Assembly: GCA_030538185.1 (NCBI GenBank)
Contig: JAUNUK010000001.1
Span: 360,296-424,295 of the forward strand
Direction of reading: 5' to 3'
Length of the DNA: 64,000 nucleotides
From: Actinomycetaceae bacterium
GTDB lineage: Bacteria; Actinomycetota; Actinomycetes; Actinomycetales; Actinomycetaceae
The notes under the pieces were generated by a model. It searched no databases and was not told where the DNA came from. It was given only the letters and a program-made list of their open reading frames with translations. The position numbers and the translations under genes are program-made. This document shows, piece after piece, positions 1-11,731 of this stretch (position 1 is the first letter of the stretch; each line of letters begins with the position of its first letter).

Positions 1-85
1 GTTCCTGTCGCTGGGGTATTTGTACCAGCATCCCAGCCGTCATGTTCAACAAATTGCACATGTACAATCCCCGTCGAAGCCCCGG

Positions 86-739
86 CTACAGGACTCGCCA
101 GTCGGTTTGGGGTCGCACTGGGCGTTCTTCGCGGGTTTCAGGGTTGATGAAACTGGTGTAGGCACCAGTAGTCGTATCGTACTTCAAGAGGGGCAAGATG
201 CCTGATTCCTCGGTAGTTCCGTCAATATAGTAGTGACTTTCTCCGTCCCAAAAAACGTCGTGATAGTTTGGGTCGCCTGAAATCGTGGCTGTTCCAACGT
301 GGCCTGCAATAACGTCTTTGACGAAACTGCCAAGTGTGTGGGGATGCTTATAGGCGCAGGTGTAGTCGTCCGTGGCTGCCTTCCACATATCTGGATAATC
401 CTCCACAACCCCTGCGTGGACAAAGATTTGTGTGTCTGTCTCCCAGAAGAACGGTAAGGCTTGCAGCCACCGTAGGGTCTTGGGGTCCATGACGTCGGTG
501 TCGTCGTTTTCCAGAAAGTCAACCTCGTGGTTGCCCTTGATAGCAATCACCTGGCCGGGAAAGCGCTTCTGTAGGTCCATAATCGCCTTCAAAACAGCAA
601 AGTCCCTGTGCCCTGGGCCCAGGTAATCCCCCAGCAGAATAAGCCGGTTTTCTGGGTCCTCAAGGTCAACCAGCCCAAGCATCTCCTCGAAAACCTCTAG
701 CTCAGCATGAATGTCGCTCATGGCATAGATGAAACTCAT
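86..739 (-). CDS. Metallophosphoesterase (calcineurin/PPP-like)
   Basis: 217 residues with the dinuclear-metal phosphoesterase signature in order: SDIH at residues 8-11, GD at 37-38, GNHE at 69-72, FVHAG at 106-110 and AGH around 145-147. The GNHE-type block resembles bacterial PPP serine/threonine phosphatases and Ap4A hydrolase-like enzymes; the true substrate (phosphoprotein, dinucleotide or other phosphoester) cannot be told. No signal peptide or membrane segment, so cytoplasmic. Its ATG overlaps the stop of the upstream WYL-protein gene by four bases (ATGA), so the two are translationally coupled. Nothing recognisable lies between its stop and the window edge. Confidence 0.85.
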   Translation of the reverse strand: MSFIYAMSDIHAELEVFEEMLGLVDLEDPENRLILLGDYLGPGHRDFAVLKAIMDLQKRFPGQVIAIKGNHEVDFLENDDTDVMDPKTLRWLQALPFFWETDTQIFVHAGVVEDYPDMWKAATDDYTCAYKHPHTLGSFVKDVIAGHVGTATISGDPNYHDVFWDGESHYYIDGTTEESGILPLLKYDTTTGAYTSFINPETREERPVRPQTDWRVL

Positions 740-1791
740 TCTGTTTCCTCCGAGTATTTCTTGGCAATCTCTTTGGCCCGCGAAGCAATCTTTTTACGCA
801 GCGACTCGGGCTCAATGGCCCAAAATTCAGACCCCACACTCAAGGCCCACTGGGTCATGGCTTCCACATTGGCATTCACTACGAACGCAGGCTCATCAGG
901 TGCTTTACTACCCGGTGCCATAAAGGCACGGCCAAAATCGAGAAATATGCGGTTACGGTTCTTTGGGGAGTTGACAAAACGGAAGACGCAGCGTTCGGGA
1001 TTACTCCACATGAAAGGGTGTTCCTCGGCGTAGGCTTCTGAAGAGAAGATCTCGGTTTTTTCCTCGGTTCCGCCGTCCATGATCTTTATGTCGGTAATAA
1101 AGACACAGTGGACTTGGTACGTCTTTTTTCTCTCTCCGAAAGTCCCCACCATGTACAGGTGTCCCTGGACTGACACCAGCCCCAGGGGTTTGAAATCCGC
1201 GTACAGTTTCCCATTTGACTCAATCGTTTCGGAATCTGACTGCCTCCTTTCGGAATCTGACTCAATCCTTCCGGTGGCGAGGCTGTAAACGCCCAGCCTG
1301 AAACTCAAACGCAGTCCGTTCTTGATTGCCTCGAAAATCATTTTAATATTGTTTATGTAGTTTTGGTTTTCGGTTCCACCCCCAGTGTTCCTGGGATGAG
1401 CTGGGATTTCACCTTCGCAGAAGGCGGATAGAATCTTTACAAGCTCTTGACGTTCACCGGGGGAGAGGGCCTGGTGTGTTTTTAGAGGTTCGGTGAGTAA
1501 GGCGACCTCGGCGGGGGAGAGGACTTGGGAAGTCGCCGGCTCGGTCCAGTACCACGAGTCGCGTACCTCGCGTGTGCCTATGGTTTTTTCGGTGAATTTG
1601 ACATTGTCTGGACAGTACTTATCGGCTAGGAGTCCCAGGGTTGTGGCCCAGGTTTGACGTTGAGGTGCGCGCTTAGTGTCGTAATCAGATGTATAAGCCT
1701 TGCGCAGTTGCGCAATGTTCATTGGTTCATCCGGCGTGGTATGTTTTTTTAAGACCTCAATGACTTCCATAGCAAAGATGCGTTCAGGCAT
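736..1791 (-). CDS. WYL-domain transcriptional regulator
   Basis: 351 residues. The N-terminal part (about 1-80) looks like a winged-helix DNA-binding region. The middle (about 150-250) matches a WYL domain, with the block FKPLGLVSVQGHLYMVGTF in the place of the usual P-L-G-L-...-W-Y-L-V segment. The C-terminus (about 300-345) resembles the WCX extension (AMTQWALSVGSEFWAIEPESL). WYL proteins are ligand- or nucleic-acid-sensing regulators, often near defence or DNA-damage genes. Its only partner here is the overlapping phosphoesterase. A low-complexity stretch near residues 172-188 (SDSERRQSDSETIES) comes from a short tandem repeat around 1225-1262. Regulatory target unknown. Confidence 0.75.
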   Translation of the reverse strand: MPERIFAMEVIEVLKKHTTPDEPMNIAQLRKAYTSDYDTKRAPQRQTWATTLGLLADKYCPDNVKFTEKTIGTREVRDSWYWTEPATSQVLSPAEVALLTEPLKTHQALSPGERQELVKILSAFCEGEIPAHPRNTGGGTENQNYINNIKMIFEAIKNGLRLSFRLGVYSLATGRIESDSERRQSDSETIESNGKLYADFKPLGLVSVQGHLYMVGTFGERKKTYQVHCVFITDIKIMDGGTEEKTEIFSSEAYAEEHPFMWSNPERCVFRFVNSPKNRNRIFLDFGRAFMAPGSKAPDEPAFVVNANVEAMTQWALSVGSEFWAIEPESLRKKIASRAKEIAKKYSEETE

Positions 1792-1892
1792 GGCGCTCCC
1801 TGTCGGTGGTCCTAAGACTACGTAGTGTATGAATCAATAATAACGCCTGGGTGTACAAAAAATCGGACACCATCTGTGCCTTCTGCTTAGCG

Positions 1893-4087
<2,195 letters not shown>

Positions 4088-4868
4088 GCCAGGCGTTCAT
4101 GTCTGCGGCCCACTGGGCGTGTGCCTCTACCTGCCAGGCGTGGATTTCTTCGAGGTTCATGTCCAGCAGATCCGGGTAGGTCTGCAGCATGGCCTCAAGC
4201 AAATCCAAGGTTGCCATGACATCGCCCTTGGCGGAGTGGAAGTCATCGCGTCCAGGCAGAGCATAGGCGTTGATCAGCTTTGCAAGCCCGCGTTTGCCTT
4301 TACGGAAACGGGCCTTAGTGCGGTCAATCACCAGTGGATCTAAAACAGGGGCAATCCCCGCAGGTAGACGGTCTGCAAGGGTCGGCAGGCCGTGACGTTG
4401 CAACTCTGATTGCAGAATATCGAGATCGAAGGGGACATTGAAGCCAACAATAGGCGTCCCGATAGATAAGGCCCCCACCAGGGCATCTGCGACTTCCTCA
4501 AGGCCTTGTTCCGGGGGAGCGCCGTGGGTGCGGGCCATCTCTGTCGTGATGCCGTGAATTCGTGTGGCCTCTTCAGGAATGTCGATACCTGGGTCAATCA
4601 TCCAGGTGCGCACATGGTCCTCTTCACCTGCGCGTCTCTCTATTAGTGCGACCGTAACAATCCGGTCGCTACCTGTAGCAACACCCGTGGTTTCCGTGTC
4701 GAAACCCAGAAATGGTCCCTTCGCCCAGGTGGTCATTGTTCCAACTCTCTACGCATGCCATCATTTCCTTCACCTATGCTGCACCTCCACTATAGTGTCG
4801 CTTGCACCCCGGACACGTAGACACACTTAGCTATGGCGTTCGAGCTCCACGAGTGCTAGAAATAAGGC

Positions 4869-5369
4869 ATGGCTAAAACTGCATTCCAATCAGACCCTGT
4901 CAATACCGTCGCCGAACTACCTGCACCGGGCACCCAGGCCCCCGCATTTTCTTTGGTCGGTTCAGACCTTCAACCCGTGAACTCGCAAGACTTCGCAGGT
5001 AAACGCGTTGTCCTCAACATTTTTCCCTCTATTGATACCGGAGTGTGTGCCACTTCTGTGCGTCGCTTCAACCAAGAAGCCTCGGGCCTGGACAACACGG
5101 TTGTCGTGTGCGCCTCGATGGACCTGCCCTTCGCCCTCGGCAGGTTTTGTGGGGCAGAAGGTCTAGAGGACGTCGTGCCCGCCTCGGCTTTCCGTGCAAG
5201 CTTCGGTCAAGACTACGGGGTCCGTATGGTCGATGGCCCACTTGAAGGTTTATTTGCGAGGGCGGTTGTCGTTATTGGCGTGGACGGGAAAGTGCTGCAC
5301 ACGCAGTTGGTAGAAGAAATCACTACCGAGCCAGATTATGAGGCGGCCATCGCGGCTTTAAACAACTAG
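4869..5369 (+). CDS. tpx: Thiol peroxidase (atypical 2-Cys peroxiredoxin)
   Basis: 166 residues, the usual Tpx length. Peroxidatic cysteine C60 lies in [13 protein letters not shown] and the resolving cysteine C94 in GRFCGAEGL, the same spacing as in E. coli Tpx (C61/C95). Reduces hydrogen peroxide and alkyl hydroperoxides at the expense of thioredoxin in the cytoplasm. Oriented divergently from the exonuclease, with 132 bases between them for both promoters. guaB3 follows after 24 bases and may be cotranscribed. Confidence 0.95.
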   Translation: MAKTAFQSDPVNTVAELPAPGTQAPAFSLVGSDLQPVNSQDFAGKRVVLNIFPSIDTGVCATSVRRFNQEASGLDNTVVVCASMDLPFALGRFCGAEGLEDVVPASAFRASFGQDYGVRMVDGPLEGLFARAVVVIGVDGKVLHTQLVEEITTEPDYEAAIAALNN

Positions 5370-5393
5370 AGACGCACAAGGCAAGCGACATAC

Positions 5394-6536
5394 ATGATTG
5401 GCGAGATTGAGATAGGCCGGGGCAAACGCGCCCGGCGCGGGTACTCCTTTGACGATATTGCAGTCGTTCCTCAACGAAGGACCCGGGACCCTGAAGATGT
5501 CTCGGTAAGTTGGCAGTTGGATGCCTACCACGTAGACATACCTGTTATGGCAGCGCCCATGGACTCTGTCATGTCCCCTGAAACGGCCATAGCCTTTGGG
5601 AAACTGGGCGGCATTGGGGTGCTGGACCTGGAGGGTTTATGGACCAGGTACGAAAACCCCCAACCCATCTTTGATGAGCTGGCACAGATGGGCTCGGCCG
5701 TGGACCTTGGGGCAGATCCGGTGACGAGGCGTTTGCAGGAAATATATTCTGCGCCTTTGCTCCCTGACCTCATGCAAGAACGCCTGCGCCAGATCCGCGA
5801 CGCGGGCGTGACAGTGGCAGGTGCCCTGTCGCCCCAGCGCACCCAACAGTATTGGCGCACGGTTGTCGATGCAGGCGTGGATGTCTTTGTTATCCGCGGA
5901 ACGACCGTGTCGGCCGAACACGTGTCTTCCAGGGCCGAACCCCTGAACTTAACCCGTTTCATCTACGAGCTGGACGTGCCGGTTGTGGTCGGCGGGGTGG
6001 CCTCGTATACGGCCGCCTTGCACTTGATGCGCACGGGGGCCGCGGGCGTCCTGGTGGGCTTCGGGGGAGGAGCCGCCCACACGACCCGCAGATCTTTGGG
6101 AATTCACGTCCCCATGGCTACCGCTATTGGTGACGTTGCCGCAGCCCGCAGGGACTATTTGGATGAAAGCAGCGGACGTTACGTCCACGTCATTGCCGAC
6201 GGTGGGGTTGGGCTTTCGGGAGACGTGGTGAAGGCCATAGCTTGCGGGGCAGATGCCGTCATGTTAGGGGCAGCATTGGCGAGGGCGAGCGAGGCACCTG
6301 GTCAGGGGTACCATTGGGGCTCTGAAGCACATCATGCGACTTTGCCCAGGGGGCAACGTGTGCGCGTTGGAACCGTGGGTTCCTTGGAACAGATCTTGTA
6401 CGGGCCTGCCACTAATGCAGAAGGCACCCTGAACCTGATTGGCGCCCTGAAACGCACCATGGCCACGACCGGCTACACCGACGTCAAAGAACTACAACGC
6501 GTTGACGTCGTGGTGGCGCCTTATTTGCCGTCGTGA
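5394..6536 (+). CDS. guaB3: GuaB3-type IMPDH-related protein (possible GMP reductase)
   Basis: 380 residues, IMPDH/GMPR TIM-barrel without the CBS pair, typical of actinobacterial GuaB3. Start region RARRGYSFDDIAVVPQRRT and AAPMDSVMSP are IMPDH-family blocks. The loop that carries the catalytic cysteine in IMPDH and GMPR (G-S-x-C-x-T) reads GGGAAHTTRR at about 224-233 here, so the Cys is absent. Recent work on GuaB3 elsewhere assigns GMP reductase activity; that is family knowledge, not shown by this sequence. If so, it would work against guaA (42.6 kb) in purine balance. A one-mismatch copy of the CCGAGGGCG word lies at 6275-6287. Confidence 0.85.
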   Translation: MIGEIEIGRGKRARRGYSFDDIAVVPQRRTRDPEDVSVSWQLDAYHVDIPVMAAPMDSVMSPETAIAFGKLGGIGVLDLEGLWTRYENPQPIFDELAQMGSAVDLGADPVTRRLQEIYSAPLLPDLMQERLRQIRDAGVTVAGALSPQRTQQYWRTVVDAGVDVFVIRGTTVSAEHVSSRAEPLNLTRFIYELDVPVVVGGVASYTAALHLMRTGAAGVLVGFGGGAAHTTRRSLGIHVPMATAIGDVAAARRDYLDESSGRYVHVIADGGVGLSGDVVKAIACGADAVMLGAALARASEAPGQGYHWGSEAHHATLPRGQRVRVGTVGSLEQILYGPATNAEGTLNLIGALKRTMATTGYTDVKELQRVDVVVAPYLPS

Positions 6537-6567
6537 CTTTTGACTTCGCAGGGGTGCGGGTAGCTTC

Positions 6568-7572
6568 CTAGTGGGTGAAACGGGTGATTTCACTCTTGAG
6601 GTGGTTGGCCAGGTTCGCCACGGAATCTTCGCCCACAGTGTCTGCCTCGATAAGGTTCACTTGTGCTTCGACCTCGGCAAAAGCTTTTCGTATTTCCTCA
6701 ATCGCCGAGGTGGCCGCCCCGGCCGCATCTTGTGCGGATTGGACGTGGCTGGTGATGGTTTCTGCGGATTTTGCGGATTCATCGGCCAAGGATTTGACCT
6801 CGCCTGCCACGACGGCAAAGCCCTTGCCTGCCTCGCCTGCGCGCGCGGCCTCGATGGTGGCGTTTAGGGCCAACAAACGGGTTTGGTCGGCGATGCTTTG
6901 GATTAAGCCCACGGCCTGACCGATGTCCTTGGAGGTGTGTTCCATGGATTCTACGGTTCCCATGGCTTCTTCGACTTGTGTGACAGAGGTTTCGGTTACT
7001 TCCTTGAGGCGCGTGGCGGCTTGACCGACACCAATAGAGCGCTGGGCCATGTCGGCAGATATTTCGCCGGCCGAGTCGAAAAAGGTTTGGCGTTCCGCAG
7101 CTTGGGCGTCACGTTCATCGGCGGTTTGTTCCATGGCCGCAATCGAGTCATTGATGCGTTGGGCGCCATCCCGGAAGGTCCCTGGCATGCCTTGGACCAG
7201 GTACTTTCTGTAGAACGTGCCCTTGGAGGCCGCATCCAGGGCGGCGCCCGATTCGCGCACGTAGGCATCGGTCACGTCCAACACTCGGTCCACATTCGAC
7301 CACAGCTTGTCCAAGGAGGGGATGCCGGTGTGGACAGGATGCATACGGGGTTCCAGATCGCCTGCGGCAGCGGATTCAAGGACCTGGTTGACCCTTTCGA
7401 TGACACTGCGATATATGTCGGTCTCGTCCAGCCCGCTTAGGTCAATGAGGTCACTTTGGTACAGTTCACGCTTCGAGGTACGGCGACCAGCCGAGGGCGA
7501 GGCGCTGCTGACTGACCTCGAGAATTGCTGAGCGTTGTCTTGTTTCGACTGCTTTTTTCTAAAGGGCCACAT
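6568..7572 (-). CDS. Soluble methyl-accepting chemotaxis signalling protein
   Basis: 334 residues with no transmembrane segment. The C-terminal two-thirds is a long coiled coil whose hairpin tip ([20 protein letters not shown] and following, about residues 227-262) is the highly conserved MCP contact site for CheA/CheW. The N-terminus (about 50-120) may be HAMP-like. It follows the PAS gene by four bases; the ribosome-binding GAAGGA overlaps the PAS stop codon. Together they look like an Aer receptor split into sensor and signaller. CheA/CheW are not in the window, so the downstream pathway (motility or another output) is inferred. Confidence 0.88.
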   Translation of the reverse strand: MWPFRKKQSKQDNAQQFSRSVSSASPSAGRRTSKRELYQSDLIDLSGLDETDIYRSVIERVNQVLESAAAGDLEPRMHPVHTGIPSLDKLWSNVDRVLDVTDAYVRESGAALDAASKGTFYRKYLVQGMPGTFRDGAQRINDSIAAMEQTADERDAQAAERQTFFDSAGEISADMAQRSIGVGQAATRLKEVTETSVTQVEEAMGTVESMEHTSKDIGQAVGLIQSIADQTRLLALNATIEAARAGEAGKGFAVVAGEVKSLADESAKSAETITSHVQSAQDAAGAATSAIEEIRKAFAEVEAQVNLIEADTVGEDSVANLANHLKSEITRFTH

Positions 7573-7576
7573 AGAT

Positions 7577-8122
7577 CTAGTCCTTCATTCCATTGATGAT
7601 TTCCCAGATGAACTGGTTGTAGTCCTTGCCTTGTGAGGTCAGCAATTCGACAACTGCCGCAACAGACGCTTCAGAGGCCTCATTGGGGTTTTTATAGTCC
7701 TTTTCCACGTCCAGCATGATCTTGTAGACCGGCTCGATAGCTTCAATGGCCTTGCGTGCGGGGCAGCGCCTGTTCGAGTGGTAAGAAATAATGCGGCCCG
7801 ACTTGTCAAAAGTCGGTGTGACGTGTGCCAACACCCAGTAGAAACGCCCGTCCGAAGCCATGTTTTTCACATAGGCGAAGATCTCGTTACCGGCCTCAAT
7901 GGTCATCCACAATAGCTTGAAAACGCCGCGGGGCATATCAGGGTGGCGAATGAGGGAGTGAGGCTGTCCAAGTAGTTGTTCTGGCTCGTAGCCAGCCGCC
8001 TTACAAAAAACATCGTTGGCGTAGGTGATGACACCTTTGAGGTCCGTTTTGGACACAATGATCTCTTCTTTGCCAAAGAAGCGTTCTTCGTTAATAGGCA
8101 CACGTTGTGCGGGTGTACTCAC
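7577..8122 (-). CDS. PAS-domain redox/aerotaxis sensor (Aer-like)
   Basis: 181 residues, one PAS domain at about 15-125 with the Aer signature: [22 protein letters not shown], then LIRHPDMP, then [20 protein letters not shown]. These residues surround the FAD pocket in Aer, so FAD-based sensing of oxygen or redox state is likely. The C-terminal 50 residues are helical and could dock to the adjacent MCP-like protein. GTG start with GGAG five bases upstream. It lacks the membrane hairpin and HAMP of E. coli Aer, making this a soluble two-gene version. Confidence 0.85.
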   Translation of the reverse strand: MSTPAQRVPINEERFFGKEEIIVSKTDLKGVITYANDVFCKAAGYEPEQLLGQPHSLIRHPDMPRGVFKLLWMTIEAGNEIFAYVKNMASDGRFYWVLAHVTPTFDKSGRIISYHSNRRCPARKAIEAIEPVYKIMLDVEKDYKNPNEASEASVAAVVELLTSQGKDYNQFIWEIINGMKD

Positions 8123-8165
8123 ATTGTCTCCGCCCTGGTCGTTGCAGTTCTGTCAATGTTGGTAT

Positions 8166-9836
8166 CTACAAACCTGGGCGCCTGCCAATCGTTAAGGTCA
8201 CTTCCTGCATTCCGGCAAAAAAGTTATTGCCCTTGTCATCGACGACAATGAACGCAGGGAAGTCTTCGACCTCAATTCGCCATACGGCTTCCATACCAAG
8301 TTCTTCGTACTCTAATACCTCAACCTTGCGAATGGAATTAGCGGCCAACTCGGCAGCGGGTCCACCTATAGAGCCCAGGTAGAAGCCGCCGTGTTTTTTA
8401 CAGGCATCCGTCACCTGCTGCGAGCGGTTCCCCTTGGCGACCATGATCATCGATCCGCCCTCGGCTTGGAAGGGATCGACGTAGGGGTCCATCCTGCCTG
8501 CCGTGGTGGGGCCGAAGGACCCCGAGGGCATGCCCTCGGGTGTTTTGGCTGGTCCCGCGTAATACACGGGATGGTTCTTAATGTAGTCCGGCAGGCCTTC
8601 GCCGCGTTCCAAGCGTTCGCGCAGTTTAGCGTGTGCTATATCGCGGGCGACGATCATGGTGCCCGACAAGGACAGGCGCGTTTTGATCGGGTGCTTGCTC
8701 AACTCGGCCAGGATGTCTTTCATCGGTTGGTTCAAGTCGATCTTGACCGCCCCGTCGGCCCCGCCGATTTCTGCCTCGGTCGGGTCCGGCAGGAAGCGAC
8801 CAGGATTGGTGTCCAGAGCCTCAATGAAGACGCCCTCGGAAGTAATTTTGGCCTTACATTGGCGGTCGGCTGAACATGACACGGAAATGGCGACTGGCAA
8901 CGAGGCCCCGTGCCTGGGCAGACGCACCACGCGCACATCGTGGCAGAAGTATTTGCCGCCAAACTGTGCCCCAATGCCCATCTGTTGAGTGAGTTTGAAA
9001 ACCTCTTCTTCCATTTCCAGGTCGCGGAAGGCATGCGCCCCCATGGAACCTGCGGTAGGCAGCTCATCAAGATAGTGTGCCGAGGCATACTTGGCGGTTT
9101 TCAGGCAGTATTCTGCAGATGTGCCGCCAATGACTACTGCCAAGTGGTACGGGGGACAGGCAGCGGTGCCCAGCGAGCGGATTTTTTCTTCCAGGAACTG
9201 CATCATGTGGACGGGGTCCAAAATGGCCTTGGTCTCTTGGTAGAGGTAGGACTTATTGGCAGACCCGCCGCCCTTCGCCATGTACAAGAAGTGGTACTCT
9301 TCAGCGTGGTCCGGCTCGGTTTCTGCGTAGATTTCAATCTGGGCTGGCAGGTTCGTGCCCGTGTTCTTTTCCTCGTACATGGACAGGGGCGCGTTTTGGC
9401 TGTAGCGCAGATTCAGTTTCGTGTAGGCGTTGTACACGCCCCTCGACAGGGCTTCTTCGTCGGGGCCTGGGGTGATAACGCGCTGGCCACGCTCGCCTTT
9501 AATGATTGCGGTTCCGGTGTCCTGGCACATGGGTAAGACACCAGCAGCCGACACATTGGCGTTCTTCAACAGGTCGGTCGCCACGAAACGGTCGTTGGGG
9601 GAAGATTCTGGGTCATCAATAATGCGGCGCAACTGTTCCAGGTGAGCGGTGCGCAGGTAGTACGAAATGTCGTGGAACGCGGTTTCGCTGAGGAGTTCTA
9701 GTGCCTCGGGGGAGACCTTTAGGTATTTGGTGCCCTCGGGGCCCTCGATTTCTTCTACACCTTCCTTCGTCAGCAATCGGTATTCCGTGGGATCCTCGCC
9801 TAGAGGGGTCATCGGTGTGTAGAAGAATTCGGCCAC
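8166..9836 (-). CDS. fumA: Fumarate hydratase class I ([4Fe-4S])
   Basis: 556 residues, full-length single-chain class I fumarase with alpha and beta parts fused. Cluster ligands are C104 (PMCQDTGT), C227 (TAACPPYH) and C321 ([10 protein letters not shown]). The beta part carries the [11 protein letters not shown] and KGNRS blocks. Interconverts fumarate and malate; the oxygen-labile cluster fits an anaerobic or microaerophilic life. GTG start with AAGGAG seven bases upstream. It stands alone, with no other TCA gene next to it. A perfect 20-bp palindrome at 8521-8540 lies inside the conserved [11 protein letters not shown] coding block. Confidence 0.95.
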   Translation of the reverse strand: MAEFFYTPMTPLGEDPTEYRLLTKEGVEEIEGPEGTKYLKVSPEALELLSETAFHDISYYLRTAHLEQLRRIIDDPESSPNDRFVATDLLKNANVSAAGVLPMCQDTGTAIIKGERGQRVITPGPDEEALSRGVYNAYTKLNLRYSQNAPLSMYEEKNTGTNLPAQIEIYAETEPDHAEEYHFLYMAKGGGSANKSYLYQETKAILDPVHMMQFLEEKIRSLGTAACPPYHLAVVIGGTSAEYCLKTAKYASAHYLDELPTAGSMGAHAFRDLEMEEEVFKLTQQMGIGAQFGGKYFCHDVRVVRLPRHGASLPVAISVSCSADRQCKAKITSEGVFIEALDTNPGRFLPDPTEAEIGGADGAVKIDLNQPMKDILAELSKHPIKTRLSLSGTMIVARDIAHAKLRERLERGEGLPDYIKNHPVYYAGPAKTPEGMPSGSFGPTTAGRMDPYVDPFQAEGGSMIMVAKGNRSQQVTDACKKHGGFYLGSIGGPAAELAANSIRKVEVLEYEELGMEAVWRIEVEDFPAFIVVDDKGNNFFAGMQEVTLTIGRRPGL

Positions 9837-10008
9837 GGTTACTCCTTATTTGCGCTTACTGGGCTTTGTTTGCTGCCTGCCTTGATCCTACGCTTTTGGC
9901 TGTGTCTTGGATTGGTATAAGGGGTTTCAGCAGGGTTTTTCCGGGCCAGTTTCCTCACATTTTCCGAGGGCGGCTCGTTGATTCAACTGGTAGTGATAGC
10001 ATCGCGTG

Positions 10009-10323
10009 ATGTCTTGGATTGTTCTTGTCTTGTCTGGTGCTTTCGAAGCGGTATGGGCAGTCGCCCTCAGTAAATCTGAGGGATTTTCGCGACTGTGGCC
10101 TACTGTTATTTTTTTTGTCGCCCTGGTTATCTCCATGGGCGGCCTGGGCTGGGCCATGCGTGAGCTGCCGGTCGGCACTGCCTATGCGGTGTGGGTTGCT
10201 ATCGGTGCGTCCATCGCTGTTGTGTATTCCATGGCCACAGGTCAAGAGGCCGCTTCTGTCGTGAAAGTCTTGCTGCTGCTGGGTTTAATCGGCTGCGTTA
10301 TCGGTCTGAAACTGGTCAGCTAG
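10009..10323 (+). CDS. sugE: SMR-family efflux protein (SugE/Gdx-like)
   Basis: 104 residues from the ATG at 10009; a GTG immediately before is an alternative. Four hydrophobic helices with the essential membrane glutamate E13 (SGAFEAVWAVAL). WAVALSKSEGFSRLWPT and GWAMRELPVGTAYAVW are closer to the SugE/Gdx branch (guanidinium or quaternary ammonium export) than to EmrE. No guanidine riboswitch is recognisable upstream. A CCGAGGGCG copy lies 37 bases ahead of the start (9964-9972). Isolated gene, followed by the toxin-antitoxin promoter. Confidence 0.88.
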   Translation: MSWIVLVLSGAFEAVWAVALSKSEGFSRLWPTVIFFVALVISMGGLGWAMRELPVGTAYAVWVAIGASIAVVYSMATGQEAASVVKVLLLLGLIGCVIGLKLVS

Positions 10324-10350
10324 GGTGTTGAATTCGTAGTTGTCGCACCA

Positions 10351-10379
10351 TTGTGTCGCAAGTGTTGCGTTGATAGCAT
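10351..10379 (+). promoter_or_regulatory. Candidate promoter of the first FitAB/VapBC pair
   Basis: TTGTGT at 10351-10356, a 17-base spacer and TAGCAT at 10374-10379, only six bases before the antitoxin ATG, so the transcript would be essentially leaderless. The block GCATTGTTGCATGAGTGCGA is also present in front of the second antitoxin (29839 onward), implying a shared operator for the RHH protein. Inferred by eye. Confidence 0.45.
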
Positions 10380-10385
10380 TGTTGC

Positions 10386-10652
10386 ATGAGTGCGATAACC
10401 GTGAGAAAACTTCCTGAGGAAACCAAGCAACGACTGCGTGTGCGTGCAGCCGTAAACGGACGATCCATGGAGGCAGAGGCACGTGAAATTCTGGTGAAAG
10501 AATTTGCCGAAACAGCTGCCGGGGTTGATTGGATCGACCAGATCATCGAGGCGTCACGGCAATATGGTGGACCGGAACTGGAGATTCCTCCAAGGGAAGG
10601 TCAGGCATCCTATGTTGACTTCTCTGTGGATCCGCAGACGGTGAAACGCTGA
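10386..10652 (+). CDS. FitA-type ribbon-helix-helix antitoxin
   Basis: 88 residues. The N-terminal ribbon-helix-helix (about 1-40: SAITVRKLPEETKQRLRVRA, then GRSMEAEAREIL) is the FitA DNA-binding fold that dimerises and represses its own operon. The acidic C-terminal tail (about 50-85) would wrap the toxin. Its stop overlaps the toxin start by one base (TGATG). A second, closely similar antitoxin is at 29849, showing either two related systems or a duplication. Confidence 0.9.
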   Translation: MSAITVRKLPEETKQRLRVRAAVNGRSMEAEAREILVKEFAETAAGVDWIDQIIEASRQYGGPELEIPPREGQASYVDFSVDPQTVKR

Positions 10653-11062
10653 TGATAATCCTGGACACCAACGTCGTTTCCGAAATAATGCGTGGTCAAG
10701 ACATGGATTCGAGCGTTTTAGAGTGGGTGCGCGGCCTGGATGAAACTCCTTGCACAACGGTGGTCACCAAAGCTGAAATCTTGGCAGGTTTGGCCGTACT
10801 TCCGGATGGGAAGCGACGCCGCGGATTGGAAAAAATGGCAGCCCTTGTGTTCGACCAGCTCAGTATGTGTTTGAGCGCAGACGCAGTTACTGCTGAACAC
10901 TATGCGGCGGTTTTTGCGGCCAGTCGTAGTGCTGGACGTCCTTTAGGTGCTATGGATGGCCTTATTGCTGCAATCGTGCGGCAACATCATGCTGTTTTGG
11001 CGACGCGTAATACAAAAGACTATGAGGCAACAGGAATCAACGTGGTGAACCCTTGGCATTGA
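10652..11062 (+). CDS. PIN-domain toxin (VapC/FitB)
   Basis: 136 residues, full length. PIN acidic residues are visible: D5 in MIILDTNVVSE, E12, the glutamate in TKAEILAG (about 42) and D103 in PLGAMDGLIAAI, ending with ATRNTKDYEATGINVVNPW as in FitB/VapC. Expected Mg-dependent endoribonuclease, neutralised by the upstream RHH antitoxin. Compare the truncated homologue at 30115. Confidence 0.92.
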   Translation: MIILDTNVVSEIMRGQDMDSSVLEWVRGLDETPCTTVVTKAEILAGLAVLPDGKRRRGLEKMAALVFDQLSMCLSADAVTAEHYAAVFAASRSAGRPLGAMDGLIAAIVRQHHAVLATRNTKDYEATGINVVNPWH

Positions 11063-11278
11063 CATGCTCTGGACTGTTGCGACGCATGCCGTCATCTCTC
11101 AATCTCTTCCTCGTCCCTAGTTATATTCATGCAAGACAGCCGGTTTTGTTCTGCCAGACCACCACTGTGGCAACACCCCTAGAATTCGCCTTATAAAACA
11201 CCTAATGGGGGGGGGTGGTTGCCGATGACTTCGGTGATCGAGAGATAACTCGCATTAATCACTTTGGAGGAGAAAACA
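11063..11278. other. Intergenic region with a G9 tract
   Basis: Non-coding leader of the B-box protein. It holds a run of nine G at 11207-11215, about 64 bases before the start codon, followed by the hairpin-capable CCGATGACTTCGG at 11222-11234. TTATAA at 11191-11196 could be a -10 element. No gene recognised. Confidence 0.5.
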
Positions 11279-11731
11279 ATGGAATGTATCCAGCATCCAA
11301 ACACGAACGTTGCCGGGACGTGTGGTACGTGTAATGCAGGGTTGTGCAGTAGTTGTTTCCAGTACTACACAATTCCAAGCTGTGTGCAGTGTTTTCAGTC
11401 AGATATTTCTTCTGTGAAAGGCAAGCACGTAAAACGACTTGTCGGCGCCGGTGTGGGATATCTAGTGGCATTATTCTTGTTCGGTTTCAGCGCTCCGATG
11501 CCCTGGCCATTTCTGATTGCTCTATGCTTTGCAGGAATTCCTGCTGGGTGGCGTTCGCTAACCAAAATCACGCCCGATGTATTCCTATTCTTACCCTTAA
11601 TCGGGTGGGTAATATACTTCGGTGTGAAGGCAGTCCTGGCGGTAATTGTCGGAGTGGTTGCCTTGCCAATTTATGCAATAAAGGCTTTTAGGGAAATTTC
11701 AATGGTGAATAAAATGCTTGCAGAGGGATGA
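11279..11731 (+). CDS. B-box-type zinc-ribbon membrane protein
   Basis: 150 residues. The first 40 residues carry spaced cysteines and a histidine (C3, H6, C14, C17, C22, C25, C35, C38) like bacterial B-box or double zinc-ribbon heads. Two or three hydrophobic segments follow (about 55-105 and 110-140). The family is common in actinobacteria and of unknown function; a membrane anchor with a cytosolic zinc head is the simplest reading. The ATG at 11279 is preferred because TTGGAGGAG lies just ahead; a TTG at 11264 falls within that ribosome-binding sequence. The G9 tract in its leader could make expression variable. Confidence 0.7.
   Translation: MECIQHPNTNVAGTCGTCNAGLCSSCFQYYTIPSCVQCFQSDISSVKGKHVKRLVGAGVGYLVALFLFGFSAPMPWPFLIALCFAGIPAGWRSLTKITPDVFLFLPLIGWVIYFGVKAVLAVIVGVVALPIYAIKAFREISMVNKMLAEG

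Noticed and set aside
8521..8540. Perfect palindrome CCCGAGGGCATGCCCTCGGG inside the fumarase gene, considered as an operator or paired uptake word.
   Set aside because: It encodes the conserved [11 protein letters not shown] block of class I fumarases, so the coding constraint explains it; the core differs from the word at the last base.
9837..10008. Guanidine riboswitch upstream of the SugE/Gdx-like gene.
   Set aside because: No paired ACGR-loop hairpins or other ykkC-class core was found.
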